This document shows, piece after piece, positions 7,560-15,750 of a stretch of 64,000 nucleotides of DNA. Position numbers and translations under genes: made by a program. Each line of letters opens with the position of its first letter. Positions within the stretch are counted from its first letter, which is position 1. The stretch is from Marinimicrococcus flavescens (GTDB lineage Bacteria > Pseudomonadota > Alphaproteobacteria > Geminicoccales > Geminicoccaceae), in NCBI GenBank assembly GCA_029211145.1, contig JARGEQ010000082.1, positions 62,001 to 126,000 of the forward strand, written 5' to 3'. The notes beneath the pieces are model-generated. The model worked only from the letters and a program-made list of their open reading frames with translations. It was not told where the DNA came from and did not search any database.

Positions 7560-8837
7560 TCAGCCCGGCCGGCACTGGCCGCTGCCGCGCACCAGATACT
7601 TGAAGCTGGTGAGCTGCTCGACGCCGACCGGGCCGCGGGCGTGGAGCCGGCCGGTGGCGATGCCGATCTCCGCCCCCATGCCGAACTCGCCGCCGTCGGC
7701 GAACTGGGTCGAGGCGTTGTGCATCACGATGGCGCTGTCGACCGCGCCCAGGAAGCGGGCGGCCGCTGCCTCGTCCTCGGCGAGGATGCTCTCGGTGTGC
7801 TGCGAGCCGTGGCGGGCGATATGGGCGATGGCCTCCTCGATTCCGCCCACCAGCCTCACTGCCAGAATGGCGTCGAGATATTCGGTGTCCCAGTCGCTCG
7901 GCGACGCCGGCCGGGCGCGCGGCTCGATCCGGCAGACGCCCTCGTCGCCGCGGATCTCGCAGCCGGCCGCGATCAGCGCGTCCAGCACCGGCGGGAGCAG
8001 GGCAGCGGCGGCGCTGCTGTCGCACAGCAGGGTCTCGGTGGCTCCGCAGATGCCGGTGCGGCGCATCTTGGCGTTGAGGACGACCTCGACGGCCTGTCCC
8101 GGATCGGCGCTCTCGTGGAGATAGGTGTGGCAGTTGCCTTCGAGGTGGGCCAGCACCGGGATGCGGCTTTCCTCGTACACGCGCTCGATCAGCGAGCGAC
8201 CGCCGCGCGGGATGATGACGTCGATGCTCTCGCTCATGCGCAGCATCATGCCGACCGCCGCACGCTCGGTGGTGGGCGGCATCTGGACGGCAGCGGCCGG
8301 CAGACCGGCCTCCTCGAGCCCTTGCTGCAGGCTAGCGAGGATGGCGCGCGAGGAGAAGAAGCTCTCCGAGCCGCCGCGCAGGATGGCGGCATTGCCGGCC
8401 TTGAGGCACAGCGCGCCGGCATCGGCGGTGACGTTGGGGCGGCTCTCGTAGATGATGCCGATGACCCCCAGCGGCACCCGTACCCGAGCGATGTCGAGCC
8501 CGTTGGGGCGCTGCCAGTGGGCGAGCTCGGCGCCGACCGGGTCGGGCAGGGCGGCGATGGCCTCGAGCCCCGCGGCCATGGCCTCGACGCGCTTCTCGTC
8601 GAGCAGCAGCCGGTCGAGCATGGCGCCGCTCAGGCCGCGCTCGCGCGCCGCCTTCATGTCGCGTCCGTTGGCCTCGATGATGGCGGGCGCCCGGGCACGC
8701 ATGGACGCGGCGGCCGCCCGCAGCGCCCGGTCCTTGGCCTCGCCCGGCACCTGCCCGAGCTTCCGCGCCGCCTCGCGGGCGGCAGCGCCCAGCGCCCGCA
8801 TGCCCTGTTCCAGATCGTCCTCGATGACCGTCGCCAT
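7560..8837 (-). CDS. proA: Gamma-glutamyl phosphate reductase ProA
   Basis: ProA reduces gamma-glutamyl phosphate to glutamate semialdehyde, the second step of proline synthesis. The 425-residue length and motifs fit: [29 protein letters not shown], and the catalytic cysteine region [14 protein letters not shown] with Cys before GATE. The C-terminus carries the conserved [20 protein letters not shown]. In relatives it follows proB directly; here proB lies 3.5 kb upstream and is separated by a GH15 gene and an exporter gene on the same strand. Confidence 0.97.
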   Translation of the reverse strand: MATVIEDDLEQGMRALGAAAREAARKLGQVPGEAKDRALRAAAASMRARAPAIIEANGRDMKAARERGLSGAMLDRLLLDEKRVEAMAAGLEAIAALPDPVGAELAHWQRPNGLDIARVRVPLGVIGIIYESRPNVTADAGALCLKAGNAAILRGGSESFFSSRAILASLQQGLEEAGLPAAAVQMPPTTERAAVGMMLRMSESIDVIIPRGGRSLIERVYEESRIPVLAHLEGNCHTYLHESADPGQAVEVVLNAKMRRTGICGATETLLCDSSAAAALLPPVLDALIAAGCEIRGDEGVCRIEPRARPASPSDWDTEYLDAILAVRLVGGIEEAIAHIARHGSQHTESILAEDEAAAARFLGAVDSAIVMHNASTQFADGGEFGMGAEIGIATGRLHARGPVGVEQLTSFKYLVRGSGQCRPG

Positions 8838-8921
8838 ACCGCCTCCGATACCACGCCGCCTTCCTAGCAGAGCAGGGGCGGACGGTCACCAAGACGGCCC
8901 GTCTCATCGAGGCGGCGCGAG

Positions 8922-10721
8922 TCAGGGCGTGGCGCGGCGCCGTGCCGGGCCGGCGATCAGCGAGAGATTGTGCGCGGTGTTGATGAGGCCCACATGCGAG
9001 AGCGCCTGGGGGAAGTTGCCGAGCTGGCGGCCGATACGCGGGTCGTACTCCTCGGCCAGCAGCCCGACGTCGTTGCGCAGGGCTAGCAGCCGCTCGAAGA
9101 CCGCCTCCGCCTCCTCGTGTCGGCCCATGAGCGCCAGATTGTCGGCCAGCCAGAAGGAGCAGATCAGGAAATAGCCCTCGCCCGCGGGCAGGCCGTCGAC
9201 GCCGGTCGAGGTGCGGTAGCGCAGCAGCAGCCCGTCATGCTCGAGATCCTGGCGGATGGCATCGAGGGTGCCGGCGATGCGCGGGTCCTCGGGCGGCAGG
9301 AAGCCCACGAGCGGCAGCATGAGGGCCGAGGCGTCGAGCGCCTCGTCGTCGTCATAGGCCTGGACGAAGGCGTTGCGCTTCCGGCTGAAGCCCTTCTCGC
9401 AGACGTCGGCGTGGATGCGGTCGCGCAGGGCCCGCCAGCGCTCGACGTCGCCGTCGAGGCCGAAGCGCTCGACCGCCTTGACGGCGCGGTCGAAGGCGAC
9501 CCAGGCCATGGCCTTGGAATGGGTGAAGTGGCGCCTGCCGCCGCGCACCTCCCAGATGCCCTCGTCAGGCTCCTGCCAGCGTTCCTCGAGCGCGCGCAGC
9601 AGCACCTTCTGGAACTCCCAGGCATCGTCGTCGTGCTCGAGCTCGAGGCGCCGTCCCTGGTGGCCGATGTCGAGGATCTCGCCGAAGACGTCGAGCTGGA
9701 GCTGGCTGTGGGCGGCATTGCCGATGCGCACCGGCCGGCTGCCCTCGTAGCCGTCGAGCCAGGGCAGCTCGCACTCGGCAAGCCAGCGCTCGCCGCGCAC
9801 CCCATAGAGGATCTGGAGCTGCTCGGGCCGGCCGGCGGCGGTGCGCAGCAGCCAGCAGCGCCACGCCTCGGCCTCCTCCCGGTAGCCCGAGAGCATGAGG
9901 GCGTAGAGGGTGAAGGTGGCGTCGCGGATCCAGCAGAACCGGTAGTCCCAGTTGCGCACCCCGCCGAGCTGCTCGGGCAGCGAGGTGGTGGCCGCCGCGG
10001 CGATCCCGCCCGAGGGCGAGTAGGTAAGCGCCTTGAGCGTCAGGAGCGAGCGCAGGACCGGCTCGCGCCAGCGGCCCTGGACGGTGCATCTGGCCGACCA
10101 GTCCTGCCAGTAGCGCTCGGTGGTGACGAGCATCGCCTCCGCGTCGGCCTTCTCGGGGCGCTCGCGGTAGGAGGTGCAGGCGACGAGGCGGAAGGGCAGG
10201 CGGTCGCCCTTGCGGACGGTGAACCGCGCCTCGGTGCGAAAGTTGCGCCCCTCCAGCGGCACCGGCGCGATAAGCTCCAGGGCCTCGGGGCCGGCCACCG
10301 CGCGGATGCCCTCCGGCGTGCGCCGCACCCAGGGCACGGTGGCGCCGTAATCCATGCGCATGATCAGCTCCATGCCCATGTCGACGGACCCTTGGCGACC
10401 CTCGACGATGCGCACGATGTCGGCGATCTCGCTGCCATGGGCCACCGGCATGAAATCGATGAGCGCCACCACGCCCTCGTCCGTCTCGAGCTCGGTCTCG
10501 AGGATCAGCGTGTCGCCGCGGTAGCGCCGCCGGCAGGCCTTGACCGGGGCTTGCGGCGCCATCAGCCAGCGGCCGTTCTCGGCGGTGCCGAGCAGGGCCG
10601 CAAAGCAGGCGGGGCTGTCGATGCGGGGCAGGCAGAGCCAGTCGATGGAGCCGTCGCGGCCGACCAGCGCGCAGGTGAGCGTGTCGCCGATGACGGCATA
10701 ATCCTCGATCCGCTGGGCCAT
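8922..10721 (-). CDS. Glycoside hydrolase family 15 protein (trehalase/glucoamylase-like)
   Basis: A 599-residue GH15 enzyme that releases glucose from alpha-glucosides such as trehalose or maltodextrins. The N-terminal beta-sandwich start IEDYAVIGDTLTCALVGRDG is characteristic of bacterial GH15. The (alpha/alpha)6 barrel begins with NWDYRFCWIRD (257-267), the signature around the substrate pocket, and the C-terminal EEYDPRIGRQLGNFPQALSH holds the likely catalytic base. There is no signal peptide, so it acts in the cytoplasm. It follows a DHA2 exporter by 36 bp. GAGGAGC precedes the ATG. Trehalose versus malto-oligosaccharide cannot be decided. Confidence 0.92.
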   Translation of the reverse strand: MAQRIEDYAVIGDTLTCALVGRDGSIDWLCLPRIDSPACFAALLGTAENGRWLMAPQAPVKACRRRYRGDTLILETELETDEGVVALIDFMPVAHGSEIADIVRIVEGRQGSVDMGMELIMRMDYGATVPWVRRTPEGIRAVAGPEALELIAPVPLEGRNFRTEARFTVRKGDRLPFRLVACTSYRERPEKADAEAMLVTTERYWQDWSARCTVQGRWREPVLRSLLTLKALTYSPSGGIAAAATTSLPEQLGGVRNWDYRFCWIRDATFTLYALMLSGYREEAEAWRCWLLRTAAGRPEQLQILYGVRGERWLAECELPWLDGYEGSRPVRIGNAAHSQLQLDVFGEILDIGHQGRRLELEHDDDAWEFQKVLLRALEERWQEPDEGIWEVRGGRRHFTHSKAMAWVAFDRAVKAVERFGLDGDVERWRALRDRIHADVCEKGFSRKRNAFVQAYDDDEALDASALMLPLVGFLPPEDPRIAGTLDAIRQDLEHDGLLLRYRTSTGVDGLPAGEGYFLICSFWLADNLALMGRHEEAEAVFERLLALRNDVGLLAEEYDPRIGRQLGNFPQALSHVGLINTAHNLSLIAGPARRRATP

Positions 10722-10757
10722 CCGCTGCTCCTCGTCCCGTTGCCCCAGGCCAAGAGA

Positions 10758-12302
10758 CTAGGAGCGCCGGGCCGCGGAGCCAGCCCCCTCGGCACGCAAA
10801 GCGCGGCCGGGCCGCCGCTCGCGGGTGGCAAGGCGATAGAAGACGGTGCCGGCCAGAAGCAGCAGCGCCGCCGTCGCCGTGGTGGCGTCGAAGGCCGCCT
10901 CGAAGGCCCCGCGGCCGGCGCCGGCCAGGAGCTCGGCCATCGGTGCCGGCAGCGCGGCCGCGGCGCCCAGCGCCTCGTCGAGCGACAGGCGGACCGTGTC
11001 CGGGACGCTGTCCGCGAGCTTTACGGGCAGCACGAGCCGGGCCGTGTAGACGGCGGTCATCAGGCTGCCGAACACGGCAATGCCGAACGTGCTGCCCAGC
11101 TCGAAGGCGACCTCCTCGGTCGAGGCCGCCATGCCGGCGCGGCCGGGCGGGCTCTCCGTCATGATCGCGGAGGAGGCGGCGGTCATCGCGCCGCCGATCC
11201 CGACCCCGAAGAGCGCCAGCCACGCGAGCTGCAGCCGGGAGACCGCCTCGCCGGCGCCGGGCGGGCCGAGCAGCAGCCCGCCCAGACCGAGGCCCGCCAG
11301 CAGGAGGCATGCCGAGGTCACCGGCCGGGCGCCGGCCCGGTGCAGGAGGAGGCCCGCCAGCGGCCCCGCCAGGAAGGCGCCGATGGGCGTGGGCGCGATG
11401 GCGAGCCCGGCCTCGAGCGGCGAGAGCCCCAGCACCAGCTGGAGATGCTGGCCCAGCACCAGCTCGAAGCCCATCAGCACCATGGAGGCCAAAAGGGCCG
11501 CGCCCACCGCGGCGGCGAAGGGCCGGTTGCGGAACAGGCTGAAGTCGATCAGGCGGTGCGCTGCCCGGTTCTGGCGGCGCACGAAAAGGGCGAGGAAGAA
11601 GAGGCCGCCGGCGGCCGGGAGCAGCAGGCCCGGCAGGAAGAGGTCGCGCTTCGCCAGCTCCTTGATGGCGCAGACCAGGCCGAAGAGGCCGAGCATCACC
11701 TGGAGCGAGGCCACGAGATCCCAGGGGCGGGCGGAGAGGCTGGCCGGGCGCGGGACGAGGATCAGGGCCAGCGGCAGCACCAGGGCCACGACCGGCACGT
11801 TGATGAGAAAGACCGAGCCCCACCAGAAATGCTCGAGCAGCGCCCCGCCCAGGACCGGGCCGATGGCAGCACCGCCCGAGGCGATCGAGGCCCAGATTCC
11901 GATCGCCACGGCGCGCTGGCCGGGATCCTCGAAAGTCTGGCGGATGATCGCCAGGGTCGCCGGCATCATCATCGCCCCGCCGACGCCCAGGAGTGCCCGG
12001 GCGGCAATCAGGATGGCAGGGGAGGGGGCGAAGGCGCTGGCCAGCGACGCCGCGCCGAAGACCAGGAGGCCGGCCATGAAGAGGCGCCGGTGGCCGAGCC
12101 GGTCGCCCAGTGTGCCCAGGCCCGGCAGCAGGCCCGCTACCACGAGCGGGTAGATGTTGACGATCCACAGCCGCGCCGAGGCGCTCGCGCCGAGCTCGCG
12201 GGTCAGCACCGGCAGGGCGGTGAACAGCACGGTGGCGTCCACCACGATCAGGAACAGCGCCGTGGCCACGACGACGAGCACCAGCCACGGGTTGCGCATC
12301 AC
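10758..12302 (-). CDS. DHA2-family MFS multidrug exporter (EmrB/QacA type)
   Basis: A 514-residue inner-membrane drug:H+ antiporter with about 14 predicted helices. The acid in helix 1 (VVDATVLFTALPVL) and motif A, PGLGTLGDRLGHRRLF, between helices 2 and 3 are clear. Motif C-like GVGGAMMMPATLAII and GSVFLINVPV in helix 6 are typical of the DHA2/QacA group. It is preceded by proB (19 bp gap) and followed by GH15, so it may ride on the obgE-proB transcript. The substrate is unknown. Confidence 0.92.
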   Translation of the reverse strand: MMRNPWLVLVVVATALFLIVVDATVLFTALPVLTRELGASASARLWIVNIYPLVVAGLLPGLGTLGDRLGHRRLFMAGLLVFGAASLASAFAPSPAILIAARALLGVGGAMMMPATLAIIRQTFEDPGQRAVAIGIWASIASGGAAIGPVLGGALLEHFWWGSVFLINVPVVALVLPLALILVPRPASLSARPWDLVASLQVMLGLFGLVCAIKELAKRDLFLPGLLLPAAGGLFFLALFVRRQNRAAHRLIDFSLFRNRPFAAAVGAALLASMVLMGFELVLGQHLQLVLGLSPLEAGLAIAPTPIGAFLAGPLAGLLLHRAGARPVTSACLLLAGLGLGGLLLGPPGAGEAVSRLQLAWLALFGVGIGGAMTAASSAIMTESPPGRAGMAASTEEVAFELGSTFGIAVFGSLMTAVYTARLVLPVKLADSVPDTVRLSLDEALGAAAALPAPMAELLAGAGRGAFEAAFDATTATAALLLLAGTVFYRLATRERRPGRALRAEGAGSAARRS

Positions 12303-12321
12303 GAGCTCCCGGCGGTGCGCC

Positions 12322-13437
12322 CTAGAGCAGCACCAGATCGTCGCGGTGGATCATCACCTCGCGGCCGCGATAGCCCAGCAGGGCCTCGATCTCGGCGGTC
12401 CGGCGGCCTGCGATGCGGCAGGCCTCGGGGGCATCGTAGGCGCACAGGCCCTTGGCCAGCGCCCGGCCCTCGGGCGTGCGCACGAGCACCGCGTCGCCGC
12501 GCTCGAAGGCGCCCTCGACCCGGGTGACGCCGGCCGGCAGCAGGCTCGAGCCGCGCCGCAGGGCGGCGACCGCCCCGGCATCGACGTGAACCGAGCCCAT
12601 CACGCCGAGCGAGCCGCTGATCCAGTCCTTGCGCGCGCCCATGAGGCTGGTCTGGGCCGGGAAGAGGGTGCAGCGACCGCCATTCTCGAGGGCGGACAGG
12701 GGCTGCTCGAGGGTCCCCTTGCCCAGCACCACCGTGCAGCCCGAGCGGGTGGCGATCCGCGCCGCCTCGAGCTTGCTCACCATGCCGCCGGTGCCGACCG
12801 CGCTCACCGAGCCGCCGGCCATGGCCTCGATCTCGGGCGTCACCGTCGCGACCACGGGCAGATGCCGGGCCGAGGGGTCGCTCGCCGGGTTGGCGGTATA
12901 GAGCCCGTCGACGTCGGAGAGCAGGACCAGGGTCTCGGCGCTGGCCATGACGGCGACCCGGGCCGAGAGGCGGTCATTGTCGCCGAAGCGGATCTCGGCG
13001 GTGCCCACCGTGTCGTTCTCGTTGACCACCGGCACTGCCCCCAGCCGCAGCAGGGTGGCGAGCGTGGCACGGCCGTTGAGATAGCGGCGCCGGCTCTCGG
13101 TATCCTCGAGGGTCACCAGGATCTGCGCGGTGGTGAGCCCGACCCCGGCCAGGCTCTCCTGCCAGCCGCGGGCCAGCAGGATCTGCCCGGCGGCGGCCGC
13201 CGCCTGCTTCTCCTCGAGCTTGACGGGCCGGCGCGCCAGGCCCAGCGCCCGCCAGCCGAGCGCGATGGCGCCGGAGGTCACCACCATGACCTCCTGGCCG
13301 CGGCCGCGCAGCCGGGCGATGTCCCGGGCCAGGGCGTCGAGCCAGACGCGGCGCAGGCTGCCGTCCTCGCGGACCAGCAGCGAGGAGCCGATCTTGACGG
13401 TCAGCCGGGAGGCCCGCAGGGCTTCACCGGCGCTCAT
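12322..13437 (-). CDS. proB: Glutamate 5-kinase ProB
   Basis: ProB phosphorylates glutamate to start proline synthesis. The 371-residue protein has the amino-acid kinase domain ([13 protein letters not shown] near the N-terminus, [36 protein letters not shown]) and a C-terminal PUA domain with [19 protein letters not shown] and [11 protein letters not shown] at the end. The ATG overlaps the obgE stop (ATGA), fixing the start and indicating translational coupling. Feedback inhibition by proline through the PUA-containing form is known for the family. Confidence 0.97.
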   Translation of the reverse strand: MSAGEALRASRLTVKIGSSLLVREDGSLRRVWLDALARDIARLRGRGQEVMVVTSGAIALGWRALGLARRPVKLEEKQAAAAAGQILLARGWQESLAGVGLTTAQILVTLEDTESRRRYLNGRATLATLLRLGAVPVVNENDTVGTAEIRFGDNDRLSARVAVMASAETLVLLSDVDGLYTANPASDPSARHLPVVATVTPEIEAMAGGSVSAVGTGGMVSKLEAARIATRSGCTVVLGKGTLEQPLSALENGGRCTLFPAQTSLMGARKDWISGSLGVMGSVHVDAGAVAALRRGSSLLPAGVTRVEGAFERGDAVLVRTPEGRALAKGLCAYDAPEACRIAGRRTAEIEALLGYRGREVMIHRDDLVLL

Positions 13438-14465
13438 CCCTCGCGGCGCTCCGCGCGCTGCTCCCGCTCCGTGCGGCGGCGCTCGCGCACCAGCTCGAGC
13501 GCCTCGCCGAGCACCGGGCGGGTCCCCTGGCCGCTCGCCGCCGAGACCCGGTGGACCGGCCGGCGGGCGGCTTCGGCGAGGAGGTGGGCCTGCTCTTCCA
13601 GGCTCTCCTCGTCGAGGGCGTCGCACTTGCTCAGACACACGATCTCGGGCTTGTCGCCGAGGTCGTGGCCGTAGGCGAGCAGCTCCGCGCGCACCGTCCG
13701 GTAGGCGTCGGCGACGTCTTCCTGGGTGGCGTCCACCAGGTGGATCAGCACGCTGCAGCGCTCGACATGGCCGAGGAAGCGGTCACCCAGCCCCTTGCCC
13801 TCGTGGGCCCCCTCGATCAGCCCGGGGATGTCGGCCATGACGAAGCCGTCATCGTCGAACTCGATGGTGCCGAGCTTGGGCTCCAGGGTGGTGAACGGGT
13901 AGTCGCCGATCTTGGGGCGCGCCCGGCTCACCGCCGAAAGGAAGGTCGACTTGCCGGCATTGGGCAGGCCCACGAGGCCGGCATCGGCCAGGAGCTTGAG
14001 CTTGAGCCACACCCAGCGCTCCTCGCCGGGCCAGCCCGGCTCGGCCCGTCTCGGCGCGCGGTTGGTCGAGGACTTGAAGTGGATGTTGCCGCGCCCGCCG
14101 TCGCCGCCGCGGGCCAGCACGATCTCCTGGCCCGGCTCGGTCATGTCGGCGATCAGGGTCTCGCCGTCCTCGGCCAGGATCTGGGTGCCGACCGGCAGCT
14201 TGAGCAGCACGTCGTCGCCGGTCTTGCCGGTGCGCTGCCGGCCCATGCCGTGCATGCCCCGCTGGGCCTTGAAGTGCTGCTTGTAGCGGAAGTCGATCAG
14301 GGTGTTCAGATCGTCGACACAGCGGGCGATGACATGGCCGCCACGGCCCCCGTCACCACCGTCCGGGCCACCGAACTCGATGTACTTCTCACGGCGGAAG
14401 CTGATGCTGCCGGCACCGCCATCCCCGCTCTTGAGCCAGATCTTCGCTGAATCGAGAAATCTCAT
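13434..14465 (-). CDS. obgE: Obg family GTPase
   Basis: Essential ribosome-associated GTPase that acts in 50S assembly and the stringent response. The N-terminal glycine-rich Obg fold ([34 protein letters not shown]) covers residues 1-158; the G domain has G1 [10 protein letters not shown]3 [14 protein letters not shown] and G4 LSKCD. The start matches the family exactly. An intrinsic terminator hairpin ends 10 bp before this ATG, and no Shine-Dalgarno sequence lies in the short leader CCCCTTTTTTCGTC, so its expression must differ from rplU-rpmA. Confidence 0.97.
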   Translation of the reverse strand: MRFLDSAKIWLKSGDGGAGSISFRREKYIEFGGPDGGDGGRGGHVIARCVDDLNTLIDFRYKQHFKAQRGMHGMGRQRTGKTGDDVLLKLPVGTQILAEDGETLIADMTEPGQEIVLARGGDGGRGNIHFKSSTNRAPRRAEPGWPGEERWVWLKLKLLADAGLVGLPNAGKSTFLSAVSRARPKIGDYPFTTLEPKLGTIEFDDDGFVMADIPGLIEGAHEGKGLGDRFLGHVERCSVLIHLVDATQEDVADAYRTVRAELLAYGHDLGDKPEIVCLSKCDALDEESLEEQAHLLAEAARRPVHRVSAASGQGTRPVLGEALELVRERRRTEREQRAERREG

Positions 14466-14469
14466 GACG

Positions 14470-14499
14470 AAAAAAGGGGAAAGGCGTCGACCTTTCCCC
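14470..14499 (-). terminator. Intrinsic terminator after rpmA
   Basis: On the minus strand GGGGAAAGG, six-base loop TCGACG, CCTTTCCCC, then TTTTTT. This is a perfect 9-bp stem with six U residues. It lies 33 bp after the rpmA stop and its U-tract ends only 4 bp before the obgE start codon, so it separates rplU-rpmA from obgE-proB. Confidence 0.92.
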
Positions 14500-14531
14500 T
14501 TCCTCCAAAAAAGGTGTGCTGCAGGGCCCGA

Positions 14532-14801
14532 TTACTCGGCCGCCTGGGCCTCCGAGACGACGCTCACATAGGAGCGGCCGTCGCGCGCCCGCTTGAAGGA
14601 GACGCGGCCCTCGCTCATCGCGAAGATGGTGTAGTCGCGACCCAGGCCCACGTTGGTGCCGGGATGCCACTTGGTGCCACGCTGCCGGATGATGATGTTG
14701 CCCGGGACAACCTGCTCGCCGCCGAACTTCTTGACGCCGAGGCGCTTGCCCTCGGTATCGCGGCCGTTGCGCGAGCTGCCGCCGGCTTTCTTGTGTGCCA
14801 T
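14532..14801 (-). CDS. rpmA: 50S ribosomal protein L27
   Basis: Ribosomal protein bL27, 89 residues, whose N-terminal tail reaches the peptidyl transferase centre. [20 protein letters not shown] and the following [20 protein letters not shown] are nearly invariant in the family. No cleavable N-terminal extension is present, as expected outside Firmicutes. It follows rplU by 23 bp, in one transcript from the promoter at 15220-15247 to the terminator at 14470-14499. Confidence 0.99.
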   Translation of the reverse strand: MAHKKAGGSSRNGRDTEGKRLGVKKFGGEQVVPGNIIIRQRGTKWHPGTNVGLGRDYTIFAMSEGRVSFKRARDGRSYVSVVSEAQAAE

Positions 14802-14824
14802 GGCTCAACTCTCCTTCTTGAGAC

Positions 14825-15142
14825 TTACGCCGAGGCGATGTCGGTGATGCGGAGCACCGTCAGGTCCTGCCGATGGCCGGTCCGACGACGGGAATTCTTG
14901 CGGCGGCGCTTCTTGAAGACGATGAGCTTGGGGCCACGGGTCTGCTCCAGCACGGTCGCCGACACCTTGGCACCGGCAACGAGCGGCGCACCGATCGCCA
15001 GCTCCTGGCCCTCGCCGCCCAGCATCAGCACCTGGTCGAGCTCGACGATGCTGCCTGCCTCGGCCTCGAGGCGCTCGACCTTGATCACGTCGTTGGTGGC
15101 GACGCGGTACTGTTTGCCGCCGGTCTTGATCACTGCGTACAT
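14825..15142 (-). CDS. rplU: 50S ribosomal protein L21
   Basis: Ribosomal protein bL21, 105 residues. [14 protein letters not shown] is the canonical N-terminus and fixes the start at 15142, although the frame is open further upstream. [20 protein letters not shown] is the conserved rRNA-binding region. First gene of rplU-rpmA. Confidence 0.99.
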   Translation of the reverse strand: MYAVIKTGGKQYRVATNDVIKVERLEAEAGSIVELDQVLMLGGEGQELAIGAPLVAGAKVSATVLEQTRGPKLIVFKKRRRKNSRRRTGHRQDLTVLRITDIASA

Positions 15143-15219
15143 GAGTTTTCGCCAGACAGGCTGGAATGAGGACGCGAGCAGCACGCCGTCTGTCGAGCTG
15201 CCCTCAGACGCGAGCGCGG

Positions 15220-15247
15220 ACTATAGAGACGAAGCCGCACGAGTCAA
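15220..15247 (-). promoter_or_regulatory. Sigma-70 promoter of rplU-rpmA
   Basis: On the minus strand TTGACT (15247-15242), a 16-bp spacer and TATAGT (15225-15220). Both boxes are one mismatch from consensus. The expected start of transcription near 15213 leaves a 70-base leader before rplU. The upstream gene ends just behind it. Confidence 0.85.
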
Positions 15248-15263
15248 CTGCCGCAAGGCGCGC

Positions 15264-15719
15264 TCAGCCTGCGGCAAGGCCGAGACGTTCCAGGGCCCGG
15301 TAACGGGCCTGCGCGCTCTCCTTGCCGCTCACATAGAGCAGACCGGCCACGCGCCGCAACAGGCTGTCTTCGAGAGCGGCCAGCTCGCCGTCGGCATAGG
15401 CGATCTCCCAGAGCATCTCCATGATGGCGATCCTGCCGTCATGATCGAGCCTTTCCTTGAGCGCGCTGGTGAAACCGTGCCAGTCGACGCTCTCGTCGGC
15501 GGCGCGCTCGGCCTCGTTCAGCAGGCTCGCCGCCAGATCCGGTGCAAGGCCGAAGCGCTGCTCCAGGAGCATGGCGATCCGCTCCCGCTCGTGCGGCTCG
15601 AAGCGGCCGTCGAGGCGGGCAGCCTCGACCATCAGCGCCGCGGCGGCGAGCTGCTCGGGAGAGACGGGCGGGCTTTCCTGGCGCCGCTGCGGAAAGATTA
15701 GGTCCAAAAGTCGCTGCAT
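15264..15719 (-). CDS. TerB-family protein
   Basis: A 151-residue soluble, mostly helical protein of the TerB (tellurite-resistance-like) family. The pattern AAAALMVEAARLDGRFEPHERERI followed by MLWEIAYADGELAALEDSLLRRVAGLL matches the two acidic metal-binding repeats of TerB (D-G-x-F/E...E). The biochemical role of isolated TerB domains is not established. The ATG at 15719 is the first in a sensible frame. It stands alone between rplU and the molybdopterin enzyme. Confidence 0.85.
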   Translation of the reverse strand: MQRLLDLIFPQRRQESPPVSPEQLAAAALMVEAARLDGRFEPHERERIAMLLEQRFGLAPDLAASLLNEAERAADESVDWHGFTSALKERLDHDGRIAIMEMLWEIAYADGELAALEDSLLRRVAGLLYVSGKESAQARYRALERLGLAAG

Positions 15720-15750
15720 GGCACGGAACTGGTTCGCCGCGCCGCCGCCG

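Noticed and set aside
9117-12527. A 1136-codon open frame on the plus strand
   Set aside because: It is antisense to the GH15 and DHA2 genes, which have clear motifs; its composition (Ala, Gly, Arg, Gln, Glu, His) is the usual product of the opposite strand in GC-rich DNA.
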